A stretch of 64,000 nt of DNA, from positions 2,193,909 to 2,257,908 of the forward strand of contig NZ_CANNDS010000001.1 of NCBI RefSeq assembly GCF_947503415.1, given 5' to 3'. Position 1 is the first letter of the stretch; every line of letters starts with the position of its first letter. Of the stretch, positions 26,985 to 39,700 are shown piece by piece. The DNA comes from an uncultured Tateyamaria sp. Its GTDB lineage: Bacteria; Pseudomonadota; Alphaproteobacteria; Rhodobacterales; Rhodobacteraceae. The notes under the pieces are model-generated. The model worked only from the letters and a program-made list of their open reading frames with translations. It did not search any database and was not told the DNA's origin. The position numbers and the translations under genes are program-made.

Positions 26985-29900
26985 TCCTGATCCTCTCGCG
27001 ATGTCGGAACGTTCAAAAGGGCTTCGACCAAGCGATCCACCCGGATCGGTTTGGCGATGTAGTCGTCCATGCCTGCGGCCAGGCACATTTCCCGGTCGCC
27101 CTGCATCGCATTGGCGGTCATCGCGATGATACGAGGGCGTCCTTCTGCATGTTCGCGGTTGATCCTGCGCGAAGCCTCGAGCCCGTCCATTTCGGGCATT
27201 TGCACGTCCATCAGGACAACGTCATAGGTCTGGCGCGCCACACTTTCGCAGGCCTCAATCCCGTTGCTGGCCAGATCGATGCGATAGCCCATCTGTTCAA
27301 GCAGCCGTGTGGCGAGTTTCTGGTTCACCAGGTTGTCCTCGGCCAGAAGGATGCGCAGGGGATGACGCTTGGCCATGTCGGGGTCCGATTGCGGCTTTCC
27401 GGGTGCCTTGGGTTTGACCTTGGTTGCGATTGCCGGTGCAAAGAGCGTGACGAGCGTGTCAAACAGCTGAGACTGGCGCAGCGGTTTGGCCAATGCGGCG
27501 GCAAAGAGGTCCTTGTCCTCGTCCGTGTCGCGCAGCCCGAGCGAGCTGAAGAGGATTTTCGGCAGGTCCGGTTGGCGCGTCTGGATCTGGCGAGCGAGGT
27601 CGATGCCGTCCATCTCGGGCATGTGCATATCAAGGATCGCAAGATCAAAGCGCTGCCCGGCATCAAGCGCCTTCAGCGCATTGGACGGCGTCGAAAACGC
27701 TGTGGTTTGCGTGCCCCACTTCTGGGTCTGCAAGGTGAGGATCTTGAGGTTCGTCGCGTTGTCGTCGACGACCATCAGACGTTTGCCCTGTAGTTCGGAT
27801 TGTTCGCCGATCAGGCTGCGGCTTTCGGTGTCGGGCAGTGCGGCGGGCTTTGCTTCGATGGCAAAGTGAAAGGTCGATCCAGTGCCCGCACCGTCGCTTG
27901 TCGCCCACATGGTCCCGCCCATGAGTTCCGCGAGCCGCTTGGAAATGGCAAGGCCCAGCCCGGTGCCGCCATACTTCCGGGTTGTGGAACTGTCAGCTTG
28001 ACTGAAGGACTGGAATAGGCGGCTCATGCCCTCTTCGGTCAGCCCAATCCCGGTATCGCGGACGCTGAATTCGAGGGTTGTTTTCCCACGGTCCGAGCGG
28101 GCGGCTTCGACCGACAACACCACTTCGCCTGCATCGGTGAACTTGACCGCATTCGACAGCAGGTTGAGCAGGATTTGCCGCAGGCGCGTCAGGTCCGCGC
28201 TGATCCCGACAGGCACGCAGTCATCATAGACATAGGCAAGCTCCAACTGCTTTTCGGCAGCGCGCCCGCTGATCAGATCCAGCGCGGATTCGATACAATT
28301 GCGCAAATCAAACGGGTGGTCCTCAATGTCCATCTGCCCGGCTTCGATCTTGGAGAAGTCGAGGATTTCGTTGATGATACCCAGAAGCGCATCACCACTG
28401 TCGCGGATGGTGCGGGCATAATCAGCCTGCTCGGCGTTCAGCTGCGTATCCATCAGCAAACCGCTCATCCCGATCACCGCGTTCATCGGCGTGCGGATTT
28501 CGTGGGACATCGTGGCAAGGAAGGCGCTTTTGGCCTCATTGGCCTTTTCGGCCTCTTCGCGGGCGTCCTGAGCCTCGCGGAAAAGGCGCACGTTTTCGAT
28601 GGCGATCACCGCCTGATCGCAGAACGATTTTGCAACGGCAATTTCTTCACGACTGAACGGCCGAGGGTCTTGCCGGATAAACAGCATGACGCCGTGCGAC
28701 GTACCGCCCTGCACCAAGGGTAGCATAAGGGATGCGCGGACACTGTATTTTTCAAAGGTGCGTTGCTCAAAGGGCGTCAGCGCGACCGTTTCCCAATCCG
28801 GCAGATGCAGCATGGTGCCTGATTGCATCACCTGACTGGGGAAGTTCATCTCAGGATCGAATGGAAAGCTGTTGTTGGTCTCATCTATCACCTCAAGACC
28901 GCCCTGTTGCGCGCGCGCAATGACTTTGAACTGATCCCCCGAAAGGATCGTCGCGCCGACCATATGGCAATCCACCAGCCGCACCCCGGCTTGAACAATT
29001 TCCTCGAAAACGGGGCGCACGTCTGTGGGGGACTCGCTGATCACCCGCAGCACATCCGCGCTGGCTGTCTGGCGCGCCAATGCATCCTGCGTTTCGTTGA
29101 AAAGCCGGACGTTTTCAATTGCGATCACCGCTTGGTCGCAGAAGGTCTTGGCCATCGCTATGTCTTCGCCGCTGAATGCACGTGTCACCGTTCGCGAAAA
29201 TGCGACCGCACCCAAACACGTCTCGCCGCGCATAAGCGGCATGTAAAGGGCCGAATGAATGTCGAATTTTTCCCGTGCCCAATACTCGTCAACAGGCAGG
29301 TCAACCGCCCAGAAGTCGGGCACATGGACCATTTCCTTGTTTACAATCGTGCGCGCCGGGAAGCTGCGTTCGGCATCAATCAAATTGCCATCGCCCAGGT
29401 CGAGGATGGGCCCGTGCGTGCTGACCGCGCCGCGCGGAACAAACGTGTCGCCTTCGACAATCATCACCGAACAGACGTCACAGTCCAGCAGTCTCACCGC
29501 AGTCCCTGCGATCGCCTCGAACACGGGGCGCAGGTCCGTCTGCGCCTGGCTGATGACCCGAAGAATGTCGGCGCTGGCGGTTTGCCGCACGAGGGCCGTC
29601 TGGGTTTCGTTAAACAGGCGTGTGTTTTCGATGGCGATGACGGCTTGGTCGCTGAACGAGGTGGCCAGGGCAATCTCGTCTTCGCTGTACGCCTGTTTCG
29701 CGCTCCGCGCCAGCGCCAGCAGACCGAACAGTCCGTCCTTCAAATTCAAAGGCAGATAGAGCGCAGAATGAACGCCATACCTCTGATGTATGCCCTCTTC
29801 GTGCGGTGGCAGATCAATCGTCGACCAATCGGGAAGGTGCAGCAACTGCCGTGACTGGATGGCGCGAGATGGAAAGTTCTGCGCGGGATCGACAGGCAAG

Positions 29901-32900
29901 CTCTGAGGCCCGAGATCTTCAATGACCCCGGCAGGCGTTGCGCCAGCGACAGGCGCATAGGTCTTGCCGTCCGTGGTCATCACAAAGGCCATATCGCTTG
30001 CAAGCAGTGATGTCGCAGACGCGCAGATGGCTTCGAATACCGGCGTGACATCGCCGGGAGACTGGCTGATGACGCGCAAAACGTCTGCGCTGGCTGTCTG
30101 GCGCGCGAGCGCGGTTTGTGTGTCATTGAACAGACGCGCGTTCTGGATGGCGATAACGGCCTGATCGGCAAAGCTTTCCAGAACGGCGATGTCCTCTGGG
30201 GTGAAGGGCTTCACGTCGCGCTTGTAGAGGGCGAGGTTGCCGATCCCCAGCCCCTTGTGCACCAAAGGCACGGCGAGGAAGGTGCGAACCCCTTCCTCGT
30301 CTACCGCATGGCGGCGGATTTCGTTGCCCGTGCGGTAGAGGTCGGTTTCTTTCAGGTCGGGAATTTGGACCGCTTTCTTGCTCCGGATCGCAACGGCGTT
30401 GGACAGGTCGTCATCGAGCGGCCACTGCGTCTTGCCCACTTCCAGCGCCTGCAACCGGTCGCCATGATGGGCCACAAGACTGGCATGCGTGCGTTCGGGA
30501 TTGACGATGTTCAGGCTGGCCATCGGCGCGTCACAGAGGTCCGCCGCACGGCTGAGGATCGCATCAAAGACAGGCGAAAGATCATCCTGCGTTTCACTGA
30601 TGACCCGAAGGATATCGGCGCTGGCGGTCTGACGCTCAAGCGCATCCTTCGTTTCCCAAAAGAGCCGCGCGTTCTGGATCGCGATCACCGCTTGATCTGC
30701 GAACGTTTCCAGCAGTTCCCTGTCTCGGAGGGTAAATGGGACCCAGTTATCGTCATTCATCATACGCGTGACGAGAATCCCTCCTATAGGGCTGCCCTGC
30801 CACATCATCGGAGCCACAATCGCAGACATCTTTTCTGTGTCCTTGCCAAATTTTGTGGCCATCTTCTTGAGAGCCTCGGGGGCATTAGGATCGTTCGCCA
30901 CATCGGCGTAGTGCATAACCTCGCCTTGCCTGACAGCGCCGCTCAGGATTGTCTCTTCAAGCGGCATCGGCTGGTAATTCTGGGCGGTCAGTGTGGCGGC
31001 CTCGCCTCGGAAGGCTGCCAGGTGGACCAGATTGCTTTCGTCCAGTGTCATCAGCGACAGATCGGTCGATTTGGTCAGTCGCTCGCAACTGTGGAGGATC
31101 TTGGAGAAGACGGGCTTGGTATCTTCGACCGAGTTGGAAATAACCTCAAGCACCTCCGCAGTCGCCGTCTGGCGTTCCAGCGCCTCCTCAACCTCAAGCG
31201 TCCGGGACTTGGTTTCCTGCATCAAACGTGCGTTTTCGATGGCGATGCCGGCTTGCGCGGCAAAGCTCTGGATCAATTCGATATCCGAGTCGGATGGTGG
31301 TGCAGTATGCGGCCACGCCACAATGACAGCGCCCCAAATCTGCGCGCCAGCGCGGATCGGCACACCCAACATGCGCCGCCACCCAACCGCCTTGGCCAAT
31401 TCAGGCGCGTAGTAAACGTCCCCGCTTTGCGCGTCTTCGATTTCGACCACTTGCCCGCTTTCGATCACCATGGGCGACATGTGACCTTTGCCTTCGGTGA
31501 ACGGGTAATCATCCAATAGTGCGGCGGCGCGGTCGGGGGGAAATCCATATTGCGCGCAGAAGTGGTAGGCTTCTCCGTCAAAGCGATCCAGAACGCAGAA
31601 CGACGCCCCGCAAAGCTCTGCGGCCTTTTGCACCACCAGATCAAAGACGGGCTGGGTGTCTTCGACCGACTGGCTGATCACACTCAGGATCTCAGCGCTT
31701 GCCGTCTGCTGTTCCAGCGCCTGCTGCGTCTGAACGAAAAGCTGCGTGTTGCGCAGCGCGATGACCGCCTGATCACAAAACGACTGCGCCAGGGCGATAT
31801 CCTGATCCGAAAACGCGGTCTGTTCCGTCGACCCAATGGCAAGTGAGCCAATGCTGGTGTCACCCTGCATGAGTGGAATATAAATCGCGGACTTTAGCCC
31901 CAGTTGTTTTCCTCGCTCGACCTCATGCGGAGGAATGTCCGCGTTTGGCCAGTCGATGATGTGCTGCACTTCACCGGTGACCATAGCGCGGGAGGGGAAG
32001 TTTTCGTCCGGGGCCAGAGGATGCAGTGGCACTCCGTCAGAAGTGAATTTCTGCGCCCGTTTGCGCGCAACTTCCACTATCCTGTCGGTGATCAATACGC
32101 CTTTTGGACCTGATCCAGCTGATGGGAAATAGTGGTCTTCATAGCGCTGGTGAAAAATGGCCAGATCGGCCTTGATCAGCTGCGTGGCGTTGCTGACAAT
32201 GGTCTCCATGACGGGTTGCACGTCGGTGGGCGACTGACTGATCGCGCGCAGGATTTCGGAAGTGACTTTCTGCCGTTCCAGCGCCTCTTCGACCTCTGCG
32301 GTGCGAGCGCGCGTTTCCTGCATCAGGCGCGTATTTTCGATTGCGATGCCGGCCTGCGCCGCAAAACTTTGGACCAGTTCAACGTTCGCGGGTGGTGGTG
32401 CGGCGGTGCCCGGCCAAGCCAAACTGATCACCCCCCAGATGCGCCCTCCGTCACGGATCGGTACACCCAGCATACGCCGCCAACCGACAGCGGCCGCCCG
32501 GTCTGGCGCATAATACTCCGCCCCGTCTTGCGCGTCCTTTATTTGGACAACCGACCCGCTTTCGACCACCTTGGCCGCAATATGACCTTCAGCCTCTGTT
32601 ACGGGGTATTCCGCCATCAGGTCATCAGCCAGTTTCGGTGGAAACCCGTGTTGCGCGCAAAAGTGATAGGCCTGCCCATCAAACCGGTCCAGCACGCAAA
32701 ACCGCGCGCCGCACAGCTCGGCTGATTTCTGCACGATCAGGTCAAACATCGGCTGCAGATTCAAGGTCGATTCGTTAATGACCTGCAGGATTTCCGCGCT
32801 GGCCTGTTCACGCACCAGCGCCTCTTCAACCTCTGCGGTGCGCTGCTCCGTTTCGGTGAAAAGCCGCACGTTTTCGATGGCGATGGCGGCCTGTTCGGCA

Positions 32901-35566
32901 AAGGTTTGCGTCAGGTGGATATGCGCCTCGGTCGGCGTGACGCCGTCGGGCCAGGCCAGAATGATCGTGCCCCAGATCGTACCGCCGACAGAAATCGGGA
33001 CACCCACAATTTCACGAAAACCGTTCTCAATCGCCAGCTTGTAGTCTTTGTAGCCAGGGGCTTGTCCGTCCTCGATGCGCTCGACCGCGCCGCTTTCCAC
33101 CACTCTGGCCGACAGGGAATCCGGGCCTGCAGGCCGCGGAAACTGGGCCAGATAGCTGTCGAGATTGGCCTCATCAAAACCGGCGGTCGCGCAGTGATGC
33201 TGCATCCCGTCTTCGATGCGCCACATATTGCAGAATTTGGCGCCACACAGCTCCATCGCAGATGCGGCGATCAGATCGAAAACAGGCTGAACGTCACCTG
33301 GATTCTGGTTGATGACACTGAGGATGCCCGCAGTGGCCGTCTGGTGCGCCAGTGCTTCCTCAGTCTGGGTGAACTGCCGCGCGTTGTCGATCGCGATGAC
33401 GGCGTGTTTTGCAAAGTTTTCGATCAATGCGATGTCCGTCGGAGTGAATGGGCGGACCTCGCGGCGGCTGAGTGCAATTGCGCCGATAGCCTCGCCGTCA
33501 CGGATCAAAGGCACGGCCAGACGGGACCTGATGCCTTCGCCATCGACCAGCGACACGGTGATCGGTTCGCCGCCGCGATACGCATCGGTGTCGGCCAAGT
33601 CGGGCAATTCGACAACCTTGCCTGTCCTGATTGCTGTGGCCGCTGTCTGTGGGCCGCTTAGGGGCCATTCATCGCCCGGTTTGGACACCTCGTTGGCGTG
33701 GCCCCAATTCGCGGCAAGCTGATAGGTTTCGCGAGACGGCATGCGCAGGACCAAGGCGGCCTGATCGGCACCGCACACGGTTGTGGCCTGTTCCAGAACG
33801 GTTTGAAAGACGGCTGCGGCGTCATCGCGGCTTTGGCTGACAACTGACAGGATTTCCGAGGTTGCTGCTTCCCGCTCAAGCCGCTCCTTCACCTCGCGGA
33901 ACTGGCGCGCATTTTCGATAGCGATGACCGCTTGATCCGCAAAGGTTTGTATCAGCGCAATTTCATCGTCGGTATATGGCTTCACGACATCGCGCGGATG
34001 CAGCAGGCAGCCGATCCCCTCACCGTTATGGATCAGCGGTATAAACAGGTTGGTCCGCATCCCGGCATCTTCGACCATCGGCACAAATCGCGGATCGCCG
34101 CGTTTGTATTCCTCGGTTTCGGCCATGTCGTGAATGTGGATCACCTGTTTGCCGATGATCGATTTGGGCGTGATCGACTGGGCCGGGTCCATCGGGAACC
34201 GCTGATCGTGGAACATCTGGGTTATGTAGTCCGGCACATTTTCGCTGGCGGCCATGCGTTGGTACGCGTCGCCTTGCCGTCCTAGGATCAAGGCCGAGAA
34301 AGAGGCGCCCAGCAGACGGTGACCAAGCTTTACGATCTTTTCAAAAACGGGCGTCTCGTCGTCACGGCTGCGGCTGATGACGGACAGGATGTCGCGCGTC
34401 GCGGCCTCGCGCTCCAGCTGCGTTTGCACGGCACGAAACTGGCGCACGTTTTCGATGGCGATGACCGCCTGTGCGGCAAAGCTCTCCACCAGGGCGATTT
34501 CGTCGTCATCAAACGGATGCATCCGTTTGCGGTACAACCCCACCACGCCGACCGCCGCGCCGTCACTTGTCAAAAGCGGAACGGTCAGCATGCTTCTGAT
34601 GCCTTCGTCGTCCGCGATCTTGCGGCGGTAGTGCTCGCCCTCGATATAGGGCTGCGTCAGCCGCAGGTCTGGCGAATGCACCACGCGCGCCTCACGCACC
34701 GATTGCGCGATCTGCATGGGGCCATCGATCGGCCAGACATCCTGACCGAGGTTGTAGGTCGGCAGGTCCATCCCGATATGGGCGGCGTATTCCAGATGCG
34801 CACCGTCGGATGAGACGCGCGACAAGGTCGCCAGATCCGTCTCGCACAGCTGTGCGACATTGCGCAGGATAACCTCAAAAACAGGTGCCTCCTGCGCGCG
34901 CGAGGCACTGATCACCTTGAGCACTTCGGCAGAGGCGCGTTCACGCTCCATCTGTTTTTGAACGGCCTGGAACTGGCGCTGGTTTTCAATCGCAATGACC
35001 GCCTGAAGCGCAAATGCCTGGACCAGCGCAATCTCGTTTGACGAAAACGGAGCGCGTTTGCCCCGCAGCAATGTGATTGCGCCGATGGCCCCCTGCTGCC
35101 CGACCAACGGGACAAAGAGAACACTGCGGATGCTGCTGTCATCGACCATCGAACGCACCACAGGGCTGCCGGCAGAATAGAGATCGCTGTCACCCATGTC
35201 TTCGAGCGCGATCAGGCGCGCCTCGACAATGGCCCGCGCCGTGTACGACAGGTCCGGGTCCATCTTCATGCCGCCCGTTTCAAAAAGCTCGACCGCCATC
35301 GGAGCCATGTCAATATGCGCAGCCAGCGTCTGGACGTCGTCCTGCGGTGTCGCGAGGATCAGACCCGCCATCTGCGCGTTACACAGCTCAACGGCGTTGG
35401 TCAGAATTGTTTGAAAAACGGGGCCATCGTCGTCCCGTGACCGGCCCAAGACCTGCATGACATCGGACACCGCCGTCAGTTGCGCAGCCGTCGCGCCATC
35501 CACCGCACCGCTTTCCGTAGGCCTTGATGTACTTTGTTCCGTTGCGTTCGCTTTCGATTTGCTCAA
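26981..35566 (-). CDS. Giant hybrid histidine kinase with 13 tandem GAF domains
   Basis: A 2861-residue cytoplasmic sensor. Thirteen GAF units follow one another about every 178 residues; their first helices (PVF or similar) fall at about 50, 229, 407, 587, 762, 939, 1119, 1307, 1486, 1666, 1843, 2014 and 2186. Each ends in a [13 protein letters not shown] helix leading by a coiled segment to the next. HisKA follows ([10 protein letters not shown], His2355), the ATPase domain (N-box [30 protein letters not shown]), then two receivers, with Asp2646 in [11 protein letters not shown] and Asp2787 in [11 protein letters not shown]. No membrane segment is seen. Units 6 and 8 are very similar and look like a duplication. 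The annotated start is a TTG without a clear ribosome site, so the true N-terminus may differ slightly; the next in-frame Met is residue 37. It is the first gene of the overlapping kinase-Hpt-cyclase operon. Ligands could be bound by any GAF. Confidence 0.9.
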   Translation of the reverse strand: MSKSKANATEQSTSRPTESGAVDGATAAQLTAVSDVMQVLGRSRDDDGPVFQTILTNAVELCNAQMAGLILATPQDDVQTLAAHIDMAPMAVELFETGGMKMDPDLSYTARAIVEARLIALEDMGDSDLYSAGSPVVRSMVDDSSIRSVLFVPLVGQQGAIGAITLLRGKRAPFSSNEIALVQAFALQAVIAIENQRQFQAVQKQMERERASAEVLKVISASRAQEAPVFEVILRNVAQLCETDLATLSRVSSDGAHLEYAAHIGMDLPTYNLGQDVWPIDGPMQIAQSVREARVVHSPDLRLTQPYIEGEHYRRKIADDEGIRSMLTVPLLTSDGAAVGVVGLYRKRMHPFDDDEIALVESFAAQAVIAIENVRQFRAVQTQLEREAATRDILSVISRSRDDETPVFEKIVKLGHRLLGASFSALILGRQGDAYQRMAASENVPDYITQMFHDQRFPMDPAQSITPKSIIGKQVIHIHDMAETEEYKRGDPRFVPMVEDAGMRTNLFIPLIHNGEGIGCLLHPRDVVKPYTDDEIALIQTFADQAVIAIENARQFREVKERLEREAATSEILSVVSQSRDDAAAVFQTVLEQATTVCGADQAALVLRMPSRETYQLAANWGHANEVSKPGDEWPLSGPQTAATAIRTGKVVELPDLADTDAYRGGEPITVSLVDGEGIRSRLAVPLIRDGEAIGAIALSRREVRPFTPTDIALIENFAKHAVIAIDNARQFTQTEEALAHQTATAGILSVINQNPGDVQPVFDLIAASAMELCGAKFCNMWRIEDGMQHHCATAGFDEANLDSYLAQFPRPAGPDSLSARVVESGAVERIEDGQAPGYKDYKLAIENGFREIVGVPISVGGTIWGTIILAWPDGVTPTEAHIHLTQTFAEQAAIAIENVRLFTETEQRTAEVEEALVREQASAEILQVINESTLNLQPMFDLIVQKSAELCGARFCVLDRFDGQAYHFCAQHGFPPKLADDLMAEYPVTEAEGHIAAKVVESGSVVQIKDAQDGAEYYAPDRAAAVGWRRMLGVPIRDGGRIWGVISLAWPGTAAPPPANVELVQSFAAQAGIAIENTRLMQETRARTAEVEEALERQKVTSEILRAISQSPTDVQPVMETIVSNATQLIKADLAIFHQRYEDHYFPSAGSGPKGVLITDRIVEVARKRAQKFTSDGVPLHPLAPDENFPSRAMVTGEVQHIIDWPNADIPPHEVERGKQLGLKSAIYIPLMQGDTSIGSLAIGSTEQTAFSDQDIALAQSFCDQAVIALRNTQLFVQTQQALEQQTASAEILSVISQSVEDTQPVFDLVVQKAAELCGASFCVLDRFDGEAYHFCAQYGFPPDRAAALLDDYPFTEGKGHMSPMVIESGQVVEIEDAQSGDVYYAPELAKAVGWRRMLGVPIRAGAQIWGAVIVAWPHTAPPSDSDIELIQSFAAQAGIAIENARLMQETKSRTLEVEEALERQTATAEVLEVISNSVEDTKPVFSKILHSCERLTKSTDLSLMTLDESNLVHLAAFRGEAATLTAQNYQPMPLEETILSGAVRQGEVMHYADVANDPNAPEALKKMATKFGKDTEKMSAIVAPMMWQGSPIGGILVTRMMNDDNWVPFTLRDRELLETFADQAVIAIQNARLFWETKDALERQTASADILRVISETQDDLSPVFDAILSRAADLCDAPMASLNIVNPERTHASLVAHHGDRLQALEVGKTQWPLDDDLSNAVAIRSKKAVQIPDLKETDLYRTGNEIRRHAVDEEGVRTFLAVPLVHKGLGIGNLALYKRDVKPFTPEDIAVLESFADQAVIAIQNARLFNDTQTALARQTASADVLRVISQSPGDVTPVFEAICASATSLLASDMAFVMTTDGKTYAPVAGATPAGVIEDLGPQSLPVDPAQNFPSRAIQSRQLLHLPDWSTIDLPPHEEGIHQRYGVHSALYLPLNLKDGLFGLLALARSAKQAYSEDEIALATSFSDQAVIAIENTRLFNETQTALVRQTASADILRVISQAQTDLRPVFEAIAGTAVRLLDCDVCSVMIVEGDTFVPRGAVSTHGPILDLGDGNLIDAERSFPARTIVNKEMVHVPDFWAVDLPVDEYWAREKFDIHSALYMPLMRGETCLGAVAFSRTVTRAFSGEDIAMAKTFCDQAVIAIENVRLFNETQDALARQTASADVLRVISESPTDVRPVFEEIVQAGVRLVDCHMVGATILSGDQFKVIARAQQGGLEVIDETNNSFPFDPEMNFPSQVMQSGTMLHLPDWETVALTPFEQRTFEKYSVRASLMLPLVQGGTSHGVMLFIRQDPRPFSREEIAVAKSFCDQAVIAIENVRLFREAQDAREEAEKANEAKSAFLATMSHEIRTPMNAVIGMSGLLMDTQLNAEQADYARTIRDSGDALLGIINEILDFSKIEAGQMDIEDHPFDLRNCIESALDLISGRAAEKQLELAYVYDDCVPVGISADLTRLRQILLNLLSNAVKFTDAGEVVLSVEAARSDRGKTTLEFSVRDTGIGLTEEGMSRLFQSFSQADSSTTRKYGGTGLGLAISKRLAELMGGTMWATSDGAGTGSTFHFAIEAKPAALPDTESRSLIGEQSELQGKRLMVVDDNATNLKILTLQTQKWGTQTTAFSTPSNALKALDAGQRFDLAILDMHMPEMDGIDLARQIQTRQPDLPKILFSSLGLRDTDEDKDLFAAALAKPLRQSQLFDTLVTLFAPAIATKVKPKAPGKPQSDPDMAKRHPLRILLAEDNLVNQKLATRLLEQMGYRIDLASNGIEACESVARQTYDVVLMDVQMPEMDGLEASRRINREHAEGRPRIIAMTANAMQGDREMCLAAGMDDYIAKPIRVDRLVEALLNVPTSREDQE

Positions 35567-36250
35567 GGCGCTTGGCTTTCAATCAACAAAGACTGCTAAC
35601 CTATTCAAGACAATTCAGAAGTCTGCAGTTATAATATTCTAAGGGTTACCATGAGCTGGTTTCCCTGTGAAGCCGCAAGCCTCAGGTTGACGTCGGGCGG
35701 TACCTGTCAACCCGTGGCCTCGGGAAAAAGTGTCCTGCAATTGAAACTCTCCCGGACTGTTTTCTCGTTCACCAGATTGACACAGGCTAGCAGCGAAACA
35801 GGTAGCGACGGACGCAGTGCGCTATGGGCGCCCATCTGAGTGTGGGACCATGCTACCACTTTTTTTGTGCTGCTCTTGAAGCAGCAGGCGTGTCCAAACG
35901 TGTGTCACCCTTATCCGTGACGCGGTGAACAGCACGGCACCGCAGCGATGACTGCTTCCTGCCGGTGCGAGCGCACACACCGGACAATGGCGCTGAAAAA
36001 CCGAAATGCAGCAAAGTACGGCGACATTCCCATTCATTGACCTCTAGATTTTGCTATCGCAGCGAATGTCGGCAATGCGGGCTGCGATCGCAGTATGGCA
36101 AATGGGTGGACAACGGCAGCTTTGGGCCGAAGCCGTCATCCCGATGAAACTTAGGCCGATCATGTACAAACGCTCAAACGGACCATTCAGATGGAGCTGA
36201 TCAGTCCGAATTTGAGCTTTCGCACGCCTGTGTCACTGGAGTTTGAACAT
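35567..36250. other. Upstream region of the giant kinase with repeat copy
   Basis: About 680 bp without a convincing gene. It includes the promoter region of the kinase operon (AT-rich 35590-35645) and the dispersed repeat at 36055-36130. Short frames here are not supported. Confidence 0.45.
36055..36130. repeat. Dispersed degenerate intergenic repeat, copy B
   Basis: Counterpart of 24679-24760. The best conserved part lies at 36072-36093, differing from 24697-24718 at a single base. Confidence 0.6.
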
Positions 36251-36652
36251 TCAATACATCACCGTGTTAAGCGTGATGGAAACGGGTACACCATCTTCGA
36301 CCTGTGCACTGCCGCGCGCAAGCAGCCAGCCGTCTTCGCGCTCCAAATGCGCAACGACCCGTACGGTTGGCGAAGCGGAAGAGCTTGCGGGCGTTATCAG
36401 GGAAAATAGGATCTGACGTGACTTACCGTCGCTTTCGACCCGTATCTGTTGGTCCCCAAGCCGCTTCTTGGCCTGATTGGCAGGGTCCTCCAGAAAGATT
36501 TCAATTTGGCCTGCCGGGATAACCTTGCCACCCTCATATGTTACGCCGCCCTGCATATCTCTGGATTGAGCTCCCACTGTTCCGGCAACCACGGCAACAC
36601 CCGTGAACATTGTCCCAACAAACAAGGTGCGGCGATTGATCTGGGGCGTCAT
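36251..36652 (-). CDS. Small exported protein, YbaY-like beta domain (uncertain)
   Basis: A 133-residue protein with an N-terminal arginine pair and hydrophobic stretch (NRRTLFVGTMF...VVAGTVGAQ), consistent with export by Sec or Tat. The mature part (GGVTYEGGKVIPAGQIEIFL and later VRVVAHLEREDGWLLARGSA) is beta-rich and weakly resembles YbaY-type lipoprotein domains; no lipobox cysteine is present. The ATG at 36652 has GGAG 8 nt upstream, and a TTG at 36676 is the alternative. It lies 88 bp after the serralysin gene on the same strand and may be an accessory such as an inhibitor or chaperone; that is conjecture. Confidence 0.65.
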   Translation of the reverse strand: MTPQINRRTLFVGTMFTGVAVVAGTVGAQSRDMQGGVTYEGGKVIPAGQIEIFLEDPANQAKKRLGDQQIRVESDGKSRQILFSLITPASSSASPTVRVVAHLEREDGWLLARGSAQVEDGVPVSITLNTVMY

Positions 36653-36703
36653 TGCGGCTTCTCCCTTAGCTGGCAATTCAGTTTTACAGAGCGTGCTGGA
36701 ACC

Positions 36704-36732
36704 GGAAAGGGCGCATTGAATGCGCCCTTTCC
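36704..36732. terminator. Strong hairpin after the serralysin gene
   Basis: A perfect 13-bp stem: GGAAAGGGCGCAT (36704-36716) with ATGCGCCCTTTCC (36720-36732), loop TGA. It begins 8 bp after the protease stop codon, towards the small exported protein gene. It would act as terminator or as partial attenuator between the two. Confidence 0.75.
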
Positions 36733-36740
36733 ATAGCGCG

Positions 36741-39700
36741 TCAGACGATAATGAAGTTGTCTGCCGACAGGTCCAGATTTCTACTCAGTTGCGCAAACTG
36801 GATTGCGTCACCATCACCGGAGCCATCACCGTCATAAGACAACGCACCGTTGTCGGTGTCATAGATGATACGGTCGTCGCTGTCGCGGGCAACACCCATT
36901 GCACTGCTGTGGAACGCTCTGAATGACAGCGCGCCGTCGTCGCCCAGTTCCTCGAAGATGAGACTGTCCAGAAGGATTAGATCCTCATTGGCGTCGAAGC
37001 CCCTGATCCGGTCTACATTGCCCTCCCCGAGCTCTGTCGAAAAGCGGAAGGAGTCCTCGCCCATTCCACCAGTGAGCGTATCAGCCCCCAACCCGCCATC
37101 CAGCAGGTCGCTGCCTCGACCTCCGAACAGTACATCGGCACCGGCCTCACCTGGTTCAGCAGGCGCCGGCGGGAAATCAACCGAAACGTTGAGCGAATAT
37201 GTCGAGCCTTCGGGGACGGCTTCCGTCCAGCCCCCTTCCGTGGACTCTGCCGTCCAGCTGCCTTGCAGGATGTAGTAGGTGCCGGTTTCTTCGACGACAT
37301 AAACAGTACTTGAATCCCGGATAGAGGTGGAGCCGGGATCACCACCGCCATCGTCATTCTCGGTAACGATATCCCCATTGCTGTCCAGGAGCCGAATCCA
37401 ACTGTCGTGCACGTTTGGATCGGCGATTCCATCGACGTCGATCGACAGGATTGTCCCGGCTGCAAGCTCGATGCTGTAGTAGCCGCCCTGACCGTTCCCC
37501 GTGGCTTCGACGGTTGTGTGAAGCACGGTAGTCGAGTCGAAGATGTTTGGGTCTTCGACCAGCGAAAAGTTGTCTGAAATGTCGAATGCAGTGGCTATTG
37601 AATTGTTCGTCGCATCCGGTCCAAGCGTGGTGTAGCCAGTGCCCATTCCGGGTGTTGGTAGCGCGTCGCCCTGATAGGCGAAATCGCCAAGCAAGGTGTC
37701 ATCTCCATTACCACCACGCAGCGTGTCATCTCCCCCCTGTCCAGTCAGAACGTTGGCGGCTGCGTCTCCGACGAGTCGATCATCGAAGCCTGACCCAGCC
37801 AGATTTTCGATCGAGACATAGGTATCTCCTTCGGATGTTTCGTGGCGCAGATTGAGCATTACCCCACTGGTCGCAGCGGAATAGTCTGCCGTATCACTGC
37901 CTGAACCGCCATCCAGCAAATCGCCGCCGCCTCCGCCAGTCAACGTGTCGTCACCTGCGCCAGCAGACAGCCCATTCACCTGGTCGTCGCCAATTAACCA
38001 GTCATCGTGAAACGAGCCCTGCACATTTTCAAAGCCGACAAGGATGTCGTGTTCGATCGCTGTGCCGCGGCCTACAATCTGAACCGGTCCAGTCGCATCT
38101 CCGCCCATTGCCATGCCGTTGACAAGGTCAACCGTCACTCCACTTGAGCTATTCCTGTAGACTACCGTATCGATGCCTTCGCCACCGTCCAGATAGTCCT
38201 GACCGGCGCCGCCGATGATCACGTCATCGCCCCCTTCGCCGTATAGAATGTCGCCGTCTCTACCACCGTCCAGCGTGTCGTTGCCGTCACGGCCGTTGAA
38301 AACGTCTCCGCCGCCCTGACCGATGAAGTGGTTGGCCGCGGACGTCCCGATGAAGCGGTCGATGCGGTCATCGGATCCGATCAGGCCCTCAATGCTGTAG
38401 AACGTGTCGCCCGATGCGGTGCCGCCATTGGCAAAGTTGGTTTCGAGGTTGACGATCAACTGGAACGGGCTTTCGCGACTGAAGTCCACGGTGTCGCTGC
38501 CCGCGCCACCCCGGAAGACATCGACACCCGCCTGGCCGCTGAGCATGTCGTCACCGTCACCACCGTCGAGCAGGTCGTCGCCCTGACCACCCAGAATGGT
38601 GTCGTTGCCATCGCCGCCATAAAGCGCGTCGTTGCCGTCATTGCTTTCTGTCTGGTCTTCGAGATCCTCGATGTCGATGGTGTTGTTGATGTCGCGGCTC
38701 TCGAGCGAATCCGTGCCCCCAATGAGGATGTCGTCGCCGCCCAGCCCAAAGATCGTATTGTCGCCCGCACCGCCGTCGATCATCTCGTCGGTGTCGTCAC
38801 CGAATATGATGCTGGTTATTGTGTTGTCGCCAGCCGTGGGGGCCGTGTCGTCATTATTCTCCACCATCTCGGCGATTGTGCTGTCGACGTAGATGATGTT
38901 TTCGACATTGGCGATGTTTCCGATCTCCAGGTCCCTGGACATCACGATAACGGTGTCGTTGCCGCCACCCATCTCTTCGCGCACCACGTCATCGAGGGAA
39001 TCCACGAAATAAATGTCGTCGCCGTCGCCCCCGGCCATCCGGTCTCCACCGCCGCGGCCATCCAGGACGTTGTCGCCAGCATTGCCGATGATGATGTCGT
39101 CATATTGGCTGCCGATCCCGTTTTCGATGTAGTATTCGGTCTCGTCGGCATTGTGGCCCGCAAAGATGGACACGTTGTTGTTGTGGCCGTTCACACTGGA
39201 AAAGTGTCCGGCGCGCATGTCGAGGATGGTACCCGCAATCGAGCCGGAAAAGTCCATCGTATCGGTGCCGCCGGTGTCATGGATGACAAAGCCGATATCG
39301 CGCTGCATCCCCGAAGAGGTCAGTTCGTAGCCATATTTCGTGCTGTTAAACCCATAGACATCATCGCCGGTGTTCAGATTTATTATCTGATAAGTCCGCA
39401 CGCCGTCTTCGTCGACGGTCGAGAAATAGGTGCGGATGACCGCTTCGATATCGCCCATCAGCGGGGTCGCTGCAGACCAGCGCGTGTCTTCGCCCACATC
39501 GATCCCGTCGAAATAGGACATGACGCTGTATTGCTGCCGGTCATAAGTCCAAGTGGCGTTGTTCAGATAGTTGATCTGCACGCCGCCGGGGCCACTGTAG
39601 TTGTAAAGGCCGGGGTGGTTCAGCCCGAATTCATGACCAAGTTCGTGTATGAAGGTGTCAAAGACATAGCCGCCAATATCGGTCAGATTGGGCTCGGTGT

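Noticed and set aside
28175..31519. Several long plus-strand frames inside the giant kinase gene
   Set aside because: All lie antisense to GAF repeats of one uninterrupted 2861-codon frame.
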